Shown here: positions 53,203 to 61,034 of the stretch, in pieces | How the letters are laid out: each line of letters starts with the position of its first letter | How positions within the stretch are numbered: position 1 is the first letter of the stretch | Source: an uncultured Bacteroides sp. | GTDB lineage: Bacteria > Bacteroidota > Bacteroidia > Bacteroidales > Bacteroidaceae | Direction: 5' to 3' | Length of the DNA: 64,000 nt | Assembly (NCBI GenBank): GCA_900555635.1 | Contig: USLU01000021.1 | Span: 9,284 to 73,283, forward strand | Translations under genes and position numbers: made by a program | The notes under the pieces: model-generated | Told to the model about the DNA's origin: nothing | Database searches by the model: none | What the model saw: only the letters and a program-made list of their open reading frames with translations

Positions 53203-53376
53203 TTATTTGTCCCAAGAATTCCAACCAGCCATAAAAGCCTCACATGCACTATCAGGATTCAACAGAATATCCATAAGTATAAGACCAACAACTGCGCCAA
53301 AGAGTCCACCGTTTACTTCTTTCATCTCTTGCAAGTTCATTTCTTGCATCATTGCATTTTCTTTAAAAGTTCTCAT
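53203..53376 (-). CDS. Double-glycine-leader peptide 2 (57 aa)
   Basis: ATG 53376 to TAA 53203-53205. The leader of 24 residues ends LQEMKEVNGG; the core (33 residues) starts LFGAVVGLILMDILL, strongly hydrophobic, and ends CEAFMAGWNSWDK with a single Cys and two Trp. No RBS, as usual in Bacteroides. Probably in one transcript with peptides 3 and 1, since no promoter element precedes it. Confidence 0.85.
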   Translation of the reverse strand: MRTFKENAMMQEMNLQEMKEVNGGLFGAVVGLILMDILLNPDSACEAFMAGWNSWDK

Positions 53377-53448
53377 AATTAAATTTGTTTTAAATTATTA
53401 ATAAAAACGCTGTAATATATATATTAAAGTTTTTCACTTTCAATTACA

Positions 53449-53601
53449 CTAATAGCATACCCACCCCCCATTTAACTCTTCGAAAATCTTTTCTATCAGA
53501 GACTTATTCTCATCTTTAGGAGGAGGAGCATAACCACCCATTACATCCTTTTGTTCCTTTTCGTTTAATGTTTCCATTACTTGTTTTTGATTCTTTTTCA
53601 T
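53449..53601 (-). CDS. Double-glycine-leader peptide 3 (50 aa), with a second GG near the end
   Basis: ATG 53601 to TAG 53449-53451. The leader ends LNEKEQKDVMGG (23 residues). The core opens YAPPPKDENKSLIEKIFEEL and ends NGGWVCY: a second double glycine, preceded by helix-like acidic residues, that would release only WVCY. Paralogous to peptide 4 (both begin MK-basic-N-x-KQ, with an LN-acidic-EQ-D leader and a Pro-rich core start). Preceded by regulon promoter E. Confidence 0.85.
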   Translation of the reverse strand: MKKNQKQVMETLNEKEQKDVMGGYAPPPKDENKSLIEKIFEELNGGWVCY

Positions 53602-53650
53602 AATCACTTTATTTAATATTAATACTAAATTTATTTCTTATTTGATATTG

Positions 53651-53707
53651 CAAATGTAAGTAAGTTAACCTTAAGCCTATGTTACTGTTTTGTTATCGTT
53701 AGGTTAA
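53651..53707 (-). promoter_or_regulatory. Regulon promoter E (peptides 3-2-1)
   Basis: Element 53680-53707 (TGTTACT-N5-GTTATCG-TTAGGTTAA on plus), 21 bases, -7 box TACATTTG on minus (53651-53658), 49 bases to the peptide 3 start. Confidence 0.85.
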
Positions 53708-53724
53708 CGTTTTTGTTAACGACC

Positions 53725-53865
53725 TTAGATTTGGTAAATGTCATACTTTTCAAAAAGGATCTCTTCGTTGAACTCTTTTTCAGGAGTAGGAGTACAACCT
53801 CCTGTTATAGAATCCTGTTCTTCTCCATTCAAAGGATTGAAGATTTGTTTTTCATTTCGTTTCAT
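53725..53865 (-). CDS. Double-glycine-leader peptide 4 (46 aa)
   Basis: ATG 53865 to TAA 53725-53727. The leader of 23 residues ends NGEEQDSITGG; the core (23 residues) begins CTPTPEKEFNEEILF and ends KYDIYQI: acidic, one Cys as first residue. Paralogue of peptide 3. Acidic rather than cationic, so it may be a signal or a partner peptide rather than a pore-former. Own regulon promoter D. Confidence 0.85.
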   Translation of the reverse strand: MKRNEKQIFNPLNGEEQDSITGGCTPTPEKEFNEEILFEKYDIYQI

Positions 53866-53913
53866 AATCTCTTCTTTTAAGGTTAATACTCAGTTTGTTT
53901 TCTTTTGATGTTG

Positions 53914-53970
53914 CAAAGATAGAGGAAACTATATAAGCTTAATGTTATCATTGGGTTAACGCTAGGTTAA
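53914..53970 (-). promoter_or_regulatory. Regulon promoter D (peptide 4)
   Basis: Element 53943-53970 (TGTTATC-N5-GTTAACG-CTAGGTTAA on plus), 21 bases, -7 box TATCTTTG on minus (53914-53921), 48 bases to the start. It overlaps the stop of peptide 5. Confidence 0.87.
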
Positions 53971-54083
53971 TTAGACCCCATATTTATCGGAACCCATTGA
54001 CCGTTATGCAGTACCCATCGAACTTCTCCACCGCAAATACTTACCAATTCTTCTTGTTCCAATTCATTCACCAGTTGTTTCAT
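53967..54083 (-). CDS. Double-glycine-leader peptide 5 (38 aa)
   Basis: ATG 54083 to TAA 53967-53969. The leader of 19 residues reads MKQLVNELEQEELVSICGG; the 19-residue core starts EVRWVLHNGQWVPI with two Trp and no Cys. Shortest of the set. First of the minus-strand series, next to the divergent histidine kinase gene; driven by promoter F. Confidence 0.8.
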   Translation of the reverse strand: MKQLVNELEQEELVSICGGEVRWVLHNGQWVPINMGSN

Positions 54084-54126
54084 AATATTGTTTTTTAGTT
54101 ATTTATACCGTTTAAATTTGATATTG

Positions 54127-54182
54127 CAAAGATACAAGACATTTTTATAACAAAATGTTATCTGAATGTTATCCAATATCAA
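54127..54182 (-). promoter_or_regulatory. Regulon promoter F (peptide 5), shared intergenic region with the sensor kinase
   Basis: Element 54156-54182 (TGTTATC-N5-GTTATCC on plus; third repeat degenerate), 21 bases, -7 box TATCTTTG on minus (54127-54134), 43 bases to the start. The element also lies 11 bases from the plus-strand -7 box of the kinase gene. Confidence 0.8.
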
Positions 54183-54193
54183 CAATTAGTTAT

Positions 54194-54201
54194 TATATTT
54201 G
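54194..54201 (+). promoter_or_regulatory. -7 box (TATATTTG) of the sensor kinase gene
   Basis: TAnnTTTG on the plus strand, 8 bases before the start codon at 54210, which implies a nearly leaderless mRNA. Motif F lies in its upstream activation region, so the regulator may control itself. Confidence 0.55.
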
Positions 54202-54209
54202 CTGCCAAT

Positions 54210-55517
54210 ATGAAAAACAAGAAACATATTCAATGGCTTACCGCATTAGGACTAATAGTTATATTTGCACTGCAAGCAATATGGCTACATAATACTTATA
54301 TGCTTATAAGAAATGATATATATAAAGAAAGCAGTATCATTTTAGATAAAGCAATACACGAAGAGCTGAATTATATTTCAAAGGATGTTCCACTGGAAAC
54401 TGTTATAGAAACAGGCGGATCAATAAATGATTCAATACCTGCAATAACATACCTTTATAGCAGCCTCTCGAAAATAGGGTTTAAATGCTCCATACTCCGA
54501 ATCGACTCCCTTGCAGGAGTACACTTAAAGTCTGGCAATATAGATAGTGACTTCTTTATCTGCACTATTAATCCTAAGACTCAAAGCATAATAACGAAAA
54601 GTAAAGTTTTAAATCTTCCATTATGGGGAGCAGTCAAATCACAAATAATTCCAACCAGACTAGACTATTCAGAAGGGTTACAACTGATTTTAGTTTCACC
54701 TTATTATACAATATTTGAACGTATGGGTCTGATTATTATCGCCACTGCCTTGCTTGCATTCTTTGTCATTGGCTGTATCACTTATCAGATCAAAATTATT
54801 GATCATCAAAATAAAGTCGCCAAAATCCGTGAAGACTTTTCTTACGCAATGGTTCATGATATGAAGACTCCACTCAGCACCATCATGTCAACTTTGGACT
54901 TCCTGCATAGTGGCCGATTAGACGACAAAGCGGAAATGAAAGAAAGATACTTCAACATAGCCAAAGATGAAGCAAACCATCTGTTAGCTCTAACCAATAA
55001 AGTTCTCACCATATCTAAATTAGAAAATCACAAATTAACAATGTCTAAAAAAGAAGTATTGTTAGCACCCATGATTGAAAACTTGGTAGAGAAGTTTACT
55101 GCAAAATCAACTAAGCCAGTGCATTTCACAATCGAGCTGAATGTAGAAAGTGTATATGCCGACGAAGAATATCTGGCAGAAGCTATCAGTAACTTAATAG
55201 ATAACGCCATTAAATACTCCAAGAAATCTGTAGAAATAAAAATCAGTTCTTTAAGTAACGAGTCATATACCATTATAAAAATATTAGACAACGGACTAGG
55301 CATTGCCGAAAAAGACAGGCGCATAATCTTTGATAAGTTTGAGCGGGCAGCTGCCATCAAACGAAGCAGAAACGGAGGTGCCACAGGTTTCGGATTGGGA
55401 CTAAACTTTGTTCAACAGGTTGTATCAGCCCATGACGGCAATATCTTTGTTAACAGTATAGAAGGAGAATACAGCGAATTTAATATACATTTACCTTTAA
55501 TTTTAAACAACCTATGA
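54210..55517 (+). CDS. Membrane sensor histidine kinase of the peptide locus
   Basis: 435 residues. Two membrane segments (about 10-27 and 172-194) enclose a 145-residue periplasmic sensor domain. Then a HisKA domain with H216 in SYAMVHDMKTPLSTIMS, N box LIDNAIKYSKKSV, G1 ILDNGLGIAEKDR, F box FDKFERA and G2 GFGLGLNFVQQVV. It overlaps the regulator gene by 4 bases. Divergent from the peptide genes, it probably senses an envelope or peptide signal and phosphorylates the regulator. Confidence 0.92.
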   Translation: MKNKKHIQWLTALGLIVIFALQAIWLHNTYMLIRNDIYKESSIILDKAIHEELNYISKDVPLETVIETGGSINDSIPAITYLYSSLSKIGFKCSILRIDSLAGVHLKSGNIDSDFFICTINPKTQSIITKSKVLNLPLWGAVKSQIIPTRLDYSEGLQLILVSPYYTIFERMGLIIIATALLAFFVIGCITYQIKIIDHQNKVAKIREDFSYAMVHDMKTPLSTIMSTLDFLHSGRLDDKAEMKERYFNIAKDEANHLLALTNKVLTISKLENHKLTMSKKEVLLAPMIENLVEKFTAKSTKPVHFTIELNVESVYADEEYLAEAISNLIDNAIKYSKKSVEIKISSLSNESYTIIKILDNGLGIAEKDRRIIFDKFERAAAIKRSRNGGATGFGLGLNFVQQVVSAHDGNIFVNSIEGEYSEFNIHLPLILNNL

Positions 55518-56212
55518 TTAAACTATTATTAGTGGAAGACGATGCAAATCTGCGCTATATTCTGCAGAGTGGATTGCAGGAACTTATTGGAGGGTACGAA
55601 GTTATTGCAGTTACCAATGGTGCTGAAGGTTTGGATGCATGGAAAGAGCACCATCCCGACATCATTATTTCGGATATTGACATGCCGGTAATGAACGGGC
55701 TAGAAATGGTAGAACGTATTCGCGAAATAGATGGAGACACTCCCATTTTGTTCACATCGGCCTTGACCTCTCCCAAAGATGTAAAAGATGGCTACAAGAT
55801 TGGTGTAAATAATTATATCAAGAAACCATTTGTTCCCGATGAACTGGATGCTCATATCCATGCTTTACTTCAATTGAAGGAAGGCGCCAAAACCCGAACA
55901 GAAACAGACCATTATAAGTTGGGACGCTTTACACTGGATGCCAAACATGCCAGCCTGCGGAATGACGACACAGGAAAGGTGCAAGTATTGACTGTAAGAG
56001 AAGCAGGTATCCTGCAACTCCTTGCGGAAAACAAGAATGAAACCGTAAAGCGGTCGGCCATGCTCAGCCGATTCTGGAATACAGAAGATGACTACTTTGC
56101 ATCGCGCAGTATGGATGTTTTTATGACCAAGCTACGCAAACTATTAGCCGAAGAGCCTTGTATCCAAATAAAAACGATAAGAGGTGTAGGATTTATGCTG
56201 ATTATCGACTGA
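55514..56212 (+). CDS. OmpR/PhoB-family response regulator of the peptide locus
   Basis: 232 residues. Receiver domain: acidic pocket D9/D10, phospho-acceptor D54 in IIISDIDMPVMNG, Thr/Ser of LFTSAL and Lys of NYIKKPF. A C-terminal winged helix (about 130-232: GRFTLDAKHASL, then SRSMDVFMTKLRKLL, IKTIRGVGFML). OmpR/PhoB regulators bind direct repeats spaced 11 bp. The promoters of this region carry three GTTA repeats with just that spacing, which makes this protein the best candidate binder. Confidence 0.92.
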   Translation: MIKLLLVEDDANLRYILQSGLQELIGGYEVIAVTNGAEGLDAWKEHHPDIIISDIDMPVMNGLEMVERIREIDGDTPILFTSALTSPKDVKDGYKIGVNNYIKKPFVPDELDAHIHALLQLKEGAKTRTETDHYKLGRFTLDAKHASLRNDDTGKVQVLTVREAGILQLLAENKNETVKRSAMLSRFWNTEDDYFASRSMDVFMTKLRKLLAEEPCIQIKTIRGVGFMLIID

Positions 56213-56233
56213 CATTATAGTTTTACCTTAGAT

Positions 56234-57748
56234 TCAGTGACAACAATACCGATTCGCATCCCCTACTATACCGGCGGGATAATGATACAGTTCTAATATT
56301 TTAATTGCATTACGCTGAGTGGATACTCCCATTTTTAGCTTATAGTCAAATAGCAGTTGCTCGTCCCGGATTATTTCGCTAAAATGATATAAATCATACT
56401 TGTCTTTTACAAACTTACAGAGTTCAAGATCATGCGTAGAGACAAGAACTATATTGCCGTTCTCTGCCAAAGCCGAAAGTACGGCTCTGCATATAGCGAT
56501 ACGTTCTTGTGTATTTGTTCCTTTAAACGGTTCATCCAAAAGAAACAGGCATACCGGTTGTGCAGCTTGATCTATCATCTCTTTTATTCGCAACGATTCT
56601 TGCAAGAAGTAACTTTTGCTTTCTTGCAGATTGTCTGCATTATGGATTGAAGAGTATATTCGAGTATTCAAATTCATTGAGAAATGTTGGGCAAAGCATG
56701 TATTGAGCACTTTGGCAGAGAGCAGATTTATTCCCACAGTACGTATAAAGCTTGTTTTGCCGGACATATTTGAGCCTGTAACTAAGAATGACTTCTCGTG
56801 CAATAAAAAATCATTGGATACAGCATTGTTCACCATTGGATGATAGATAGCATTGGCATGCAACTTTTCTCCTTCTACCGGCAAGGTAGGCAAACAATAA
56901 TAAGGTAACTGTTCGCGCAGCAGAGAGATAGAGCATAGTGTATCAATGAAACCGACAAAGTGGAATATCTTTTCTATCAATTTCTTTTTATCGTGAAGCG
57001 CGATGAGGGCTTTATTAACAGCATAAGCCTCGGTCAGAAAGAATATATTAAATAACTCTACTACACAATAGACTAAAATTGCGATATCACTATCCATCCG
57101 AATGCTCAGTTTGAAGAATCGAAGTTGAGTTTTCAAAGCTTTCAACTCTGCCAAATGTTGCTTGATGTCCGGATCAACTGATAACAGAAGAGGATGAGTT
57201 GCCATTTCTTCTGCCTGTTTCAGCATTCTTACAATTTGGGGTACGGAATAATAGAATTGATAGATATTCTTTTTGTTTTGATAGTGCAAAGCAAAGTTTA
57301 CAGCAATGGCTGCAATCAGTAAAATCATGAACAGCGCATTATGTGTTATAAATGTAAGCCCTATCAAGAGAAAAGGTATAAATCGACAACAACTCAACCC
57401 TAATAATCTTTGCTTTGAAGGAATGACTATGGATTTAGAGAACAAAGATGCTATATAATAGGAATCGGCATTACTTGTCCGGGAAAGTATCTTTAACAAT
57501 TTTGTCCGCCACTCTTTATTTCTACTTATTTCGCTTATTAGCGATTCATATTTCCCTATTTGTGAAGGTTGGTCTTGATGCAAAATGTGATATAAGTATT
57601 GTTGCCCAATACGAGAAGAAGTAAAATCAATCGCTGAGAAAAAACTATCGATATCCAAATCTTTACAGACATTGTCAGGCAACAGAGTTCCTTCGTTACA
57701 AACGTAAGTATGATAAGATAACAGAAGTGAAGGATTACTTATTTTCAT
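56234..57748 (-). CDS. MutS-like ATPase without mismatch-recognition domain
   Basis: 504 residues. It keeps the MutS lever-like helical core and ATPase (Walker A VTGSNMSGKTSF, Walker B LFLLDEPFKGTNT, STHDLELC) but lacks the N-terminal mismatch domain. Two adjacent hydrophobic stretches near residues 120-155 (PFLLIGLTFITHNALFMILL, then IAAIAVNFAL) suggest a membrane anchor. Related DNA-independent MutS-like proteins occur widely in Bacteroidetes; the role is unknown. Convergent with the regulator gene, 21 bases apart. Confidence 0.85.
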   Translation of the reverse strand: MKISNPSLLLSYHTYVCNEGTLLPDNVCKDLDIDSFFSAIDFTSSRIGQQYLYHILHQDQPSQIGKYESLISEISRNKEWRTKLLKILSRTSNADSYYIASLFSKSIVIPSKQRLLGLSCCRFIPFLLIGLTFITHNALFMILLIAAIAVNFALHYQNKKNIYQFYYSVPQIVRMLKQAEEMATHPLLLSVDPDIKQHLAELKALKTQLRFFKLSIRMDSDIAILVYCVVELFNIFFLTEAYAVNKALIALHDKKKLIEKIFHFVGFIDTLCSISLLREQLPYYCLPTLPVEGEKLHANAIYHPMVNNAVSNDFLLHEKSFLVTGSNMSGKTSFIRTVGINLLSAKVLNTCFAQHFSMNLNTRIYSSIHNADNLQESKSYFLQESLRIKEMIDQAAQPVCLFLLDEPFKGTNTQERIAICRAVLSALAENGNIVLVSTHDLELCKFVKDKYDLYHFSEIIRDEQLLFDYKLKMGVSTQRNAIKILELYHYPAGIVGDANRYCCH

Positions 57749-57797
57749 TTTATTACTTAATAAACGTGAGTTGATGAATTCTTTTATAAAACTAGCC

Positions 57798-58868
57798 TTA
57801 TCTTGCTAAAAGTGTAGTAATCATCGGATAAAGCACCTCCGCATACCGCATAAAGCCTAAATCGGTAAAGTGGATGCCATCTACCGTGGCTTCACCATCA
57901 TGCCCGATGATATCTTTGGAAGAAAGGAAATAGATATTTTTCTCTCCACGGTTCTTCAATGACTGAAAGATGGCATTAATAGTTTCATTCTTATCTTTTA
58001 TCTCCTTGGCTATCCTAGTATCGAAAGGAGAATGGGTGAAAATCGGATCTTCTATAAACAGGATAGGCGTATCGGGGTGCTTTTCACGAATGATGGAATA
58101 GAATTTCTCCGCACGTTCATTCATCTGCTCAACGGTTGCATTAGGCAGAAAATCGAGTACAAACAGAGAGGCATCTACACCGGCTATGACATCGGCAATC
58201 TCCAAATCGAGCAGTGCGTTCCCGCTAAAGCCCAGGTTGATGCATTCGCGGTTGAGCTTACGTTCCAGGATATTTGTATGAGCCATGCCGGGACGGGAAG
58301 CACAACCACCTTGCAAGATGCTGGTGCCATAAAACACAATCGGCTTTGTGCGTACTGGCAAGTCTACAGCCGGCTGACTGATTTCAGAAAGAGAATCTAC
58401 ACCGATGGCAAGTGAGGTAACGCCATCATATAAAGAAAGGTATAAAAGGTATTCACGCTCCTCGGGAAGCATGTTCTTCACAATAGTAGCCGTACTTGCT
58501 TTGCCTTGCGGACGACCACTTCCGGCAAATATCCATTTGCCATCTTGCAGGCAATAAAGGTCAAGTCCTTTGATGCCGGTAGGTGTCATGTGATTCATAC
58601 TGAAATTATTCAACACTTCCCATTTGGCTGCAATACAGGTAGAATTTGAACGGAAACGCACGGCAAGTCCTGCACTATTCCTACCTAAGTCCCACAACGG
58701 TTTGCGGGAAATGTTCTGCAAAGAATCCGGAAGACGTTCATAGCGGGTTAGTGTAGACTCGGTCGCCTTGCCTAAAAGGGGAAAAACAGCGGCATCATGA
58801 TAAACAATCTGAGCATTGGCTACGGTTACAGCCAGCAGCAAGCCCATCAAGAGTAATTTGGTTCTCAT
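57798..58868 (-). CDS. SGNH/GDSL-family hydrolase (probable carbohydrate esterase)
   Basis: 356 residues from ATG 58868, which gives the signal peptide MRTKLLLMGLLLAVTVANAQ. An N-terminal beta-sandwich (to about 160) precedes the SGNH domain: block I VFYGTSILQGGCA with the nucleophile Ser, block II NLGFSGNALLD, block V-type DGIHFTDLGFMRY with Asp and His. Such secreted enzymes often deacetylate glycans. Confidence 0.85.
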   Translation of the reverse strand: MRTKLLLMGLLLAVTVANAQIVYHDAAVFPLLGKATESTLTRYERLPDSLQNISRKPLWDLGRNSAGLAVRFRSNSTCIAAKWEVLNNFSMNHMTPTGIKGLDLYCLQDGKWIFAGSGRPQGKASTATIVKNMLPEEREYLLYLSLYDGVTSLAIGVDSLSEISQPAVDLPVRTKPIVFYGTSILQGGCASRPGMAHTNILERKLNRECINLGFSGNALLDLEIADVIAGVDASLFVLDFLPNATVEQMNERAEKFYSIIREKHPDTPILFIEDPIFTHSPFDTRIAKEIKDKNETINAIFQSLKNRGEKNIYFLSSKDIIGHDGEATVDGIHFTDLGFMRYAEVLYPMITTLLAR

Positions 58869-58989
58869 AATAAGTAGGACTAAGATGTTAAGTATGCACC
58901 AAAGATACAATCTTTCCCTGAAAAACTACGAATAACAAGAGTTTTACATCAATTAACGCAAACAGGCTTGCCGTATTACGGAACATTCG

Positions 58990-58997
58990 TACTTTTG
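58990..58997 (+). promoter_or_regulatory. -7 box (TACTTTTG) of the TlpA-like gene
   Basis: TAnnTTTG, 30 bases before the ATG at 59028. Its position within the longer open frame that begins at 58968 argues for the later start. Confidence 0.65.
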
Positions 58998-59027
58998 AGA
59001 GAAATAGAATCTTATAAACAGAATCTT

Positions 59028-60929
59028 ATGAAACACATCCATCTTTTTATTGCAAGCTTGCTTTTATGCATCTGCTGTTATCCACTTCATGCCAAGAACC
59101 GGGTAATTGAACAACCTCCCTTCTGCGTAAGAAACTCCACTTCTATCGAAGTCAGTAAAGTAGTAATGAGCGATACGGCTACCGTACTCCATATTTATGC
59201 CAAGTACCGCCCCAAGAACTGGATAAAGATTGCATCCGGTAGTTATCTGAAAGATAATAACGGAGAGACTTACCAATTGCGTTCGGGCATAGGAATCACC
59301 CCCGATAAGGAATTCTGGATGCCAGAATCGGGCGAAGCCGAGTTCCAATTAATATTCCCGCCCGTTGCAGCCAATGCTACTTCTATTGATTTTACCGAAG
59401 GGGAAGGAATACAAGATGGATTCAGCATTTGGGGGATACAACTGAAAGGTAAGAAATTGCCGGAGTTGGTATTGCCTAAAGAAGTAGCAGTGCATCCGGT
59501 AGATCGAAGCACTACATTACCCGAACCGATCATTCAATATGGCGAAGCAACTGTAAAAGGGAAATTACTGGATTACGGTCCCGGCATGTTGAAAGAAATT
59601 TCGCTTTATCCTAACGAAGCGTTCAAAGGGTTTGAAGAAGCCACAGTAGTTAATGTACAGCCGGATGGTAGCTTTACTTCCACTTTCCCAGTAACGGGAA
59701 CCACCTCTATAATGGCTTATATTCATGAAACCGCCATCCAATTCTTTATAGAGCCCAACAAGACAAGCGAAATATACATCAATCTTCGTGAAGCCTCCAG
59801 ACGACAATCCAAGTTTCACAAGGACGGCAAACCGTATGGTGCTATCGTCTATATCAATGGTCCACTGGCAGGTATAGCAGAAGAGTGGAACCAAGCCAAC
59901 ATCAAAACTTCATTGTTTGGGAATTACGAAGATTTATTGAAAAAAGCAGAAGACATGGATATACATGCCTATAAATCGTATATGCTTGAACAATCGAACA
60001 AATTAAAACAGGAAATAGCCAAACAACCGCTCAGCCAGGCAACCAAGCAATTGCTGACACTGGAAGCCGAACAAAGCTATATTGATGCACTTCAAATGGC
60101 ACCAAGCATGCTGACACAAGCATATCTGAAGAAGAACAAACTGGAAAATGAAATGGGGCGTGAATATTACATGAAAATACAACAAGGAATGCCCAAAGAC
60201 TATATCCCTGCTTCATGTTACAAGGCTTTCAATGTTCCGCAAATCTTAATCACTCCGTCATACGTCAACAGTATCAGGATGGCGGTATACCAAAAAGATG
60301 CAGTAACCAAGGCATTAGGTACGGACAAAGGTTGTTTCTTTGATGTGCTGAAAACCGCAACCCTCTATCAAGGCATCAAAGACTTTAACCCTTTAACCGA
60401 GGCACAGAAACAAGAAATCAAGAGCTTACCGGATGCTTACCAACAAGCGCTCTTACTAGCTGACACGAAATTAATGAAGACCATCGAAGTCAATAAGAAG
60501 AAAGACGGTTTTTCCATTAATGAAGCTGGTGAAGTGAGTAACGAAGATCTCTTTGCTTCCATCATCAGCAAATTCCGTGGAAAAGTCCTGCTGGTTGATT
60601 TTTGGGCTACTTGGTGTGGTCCTTGCCGCATGGCAAACAAAGCAATAGCTCCAATGAAGGAAGAACTGAAAGATAAAGATATCGTATACCTCTATATTAC
60701 CGGTGAAACTTCTCCGCTGAAAATTTGGGAGAATATGATTCCTGATATCCATGGCGAACACTATCGCGTAACAGATGCTCAATGGACATACTTGAGAGAT
60801 GCTTTTAAGGTAGAAGGCGTACCAACCTATCTGGTCATTGACCCTGAAGGTAACATCAAATTCAAACAAACCGGATTCCCCGGAGTAGAAAAGATGAAGG
60901 AAGAATTGCTGAAAGTCGTAAAGCAGTAG
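59028..60929 (+). CDS. TlpA-like thioredoxin-domain protein (long N-terminal extension)
   Basis: 633 residues from ATG 59028 (signal peptide MKHIHLFIASLLLCICCYPL, ending near HAK). A beta-rich N-terminal region to about 270, a helical middle (about 290-470), and a C-terminal thioredoxin fold with the CxxC centre in FWATWCGPCRMANKAI and cis-Pro in VEGVPTYLVIDPEGN. Bacteroides encode many such periplasmic proteins; substrate unknown. A perfect terminator follows. Confidence 0.88.
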   Translation: MKHIHLFIASLLLCICCYPLHAKNRVIEQPPFCVRNSTSIEVSKVVMSDTATVLHIYAKYRPKNWIKIASGSYLKDNNGETYQLRSGIGITPDKEFWMPESGEAEFQLIFPPVAANATSIDFTEGEGIQDGFSIWGIQLKGKKLPELVLPKEVAVHPVDRSTTLPEPIIQYGEATVKGKLLDYGPGMLKEISLYPNEAFKGFEEATVVNVQPDGSFTSTFPVTGTTSIMAYIHETAIQFFIEPNKTSEIYINLREASRRQSKFHKDGKPYGAIVYINGPLAGIAEEWNQANIKTSLFGNYEDLLKKAEDMDIHAYKSYMLEQSNKLKQEIAKQPLSQATKQLLTLEAEQSYIDALQMAPSMLTQAYLKKNKLENEMGREYYMKIQQGMPKDYIPASCYKAFNVPQILITPSYVNSIRMAVYQKDAVTKALGTDKGCFFDVLKTATLYQGIKDFNPLTEAQKQEIKSLPDAYQQALLLADTKLMKTIEVNKKKDGFSINEAGEVSNEDLFASIISKFRGKVLLVDFWATWCGPCRMANKAIAPMKEELKDKDIVYLYITGETSPLKIWENMIPDIHGEHYRVTDAQWTYLRDAFKVEGVPTYLVIDPEGNIKFKQTGFPGVEKMKEELLKVVKQ

Positions 60930-60953
60930 AAATAGTAAGAAAGATAAAATGAT

Positions 60954-60998
60954 AAGAGGGTACCGATTGCTTTCAAATGATCGGTACCCTCTTATTTT
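60954..60998 (+). terminator. Intrinsic terminator between convergent genes
   Basis: AAGAGGGTACCGAT (60954-60967) pairs perfectly with ATCGGTACCCTCTT (60980-60993), followed by TATTTTATT. It can serve both the TlpA-like gene and the opposing GH109 gene. Confidence 0.88.
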
Positions 60999-61034
60999 AT
61001 TCTATAAATAGCTGATAGCTATAAGCCATCGTAT

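Noticed and set aside
53725..53865. Peptide 4 as an rSAM-modified RiPP precursor
   Set aside because: No radical SAM or other modifying enzyme lies in the locus, and the core lacks repeated modification motifs; treated as an unmodified exported peptide.
56213..56233. A terminator between the convergent regulator and MutS-like genes
   Set aside because: Only 21 bases separate the stops and no hairpin with a T run was found.
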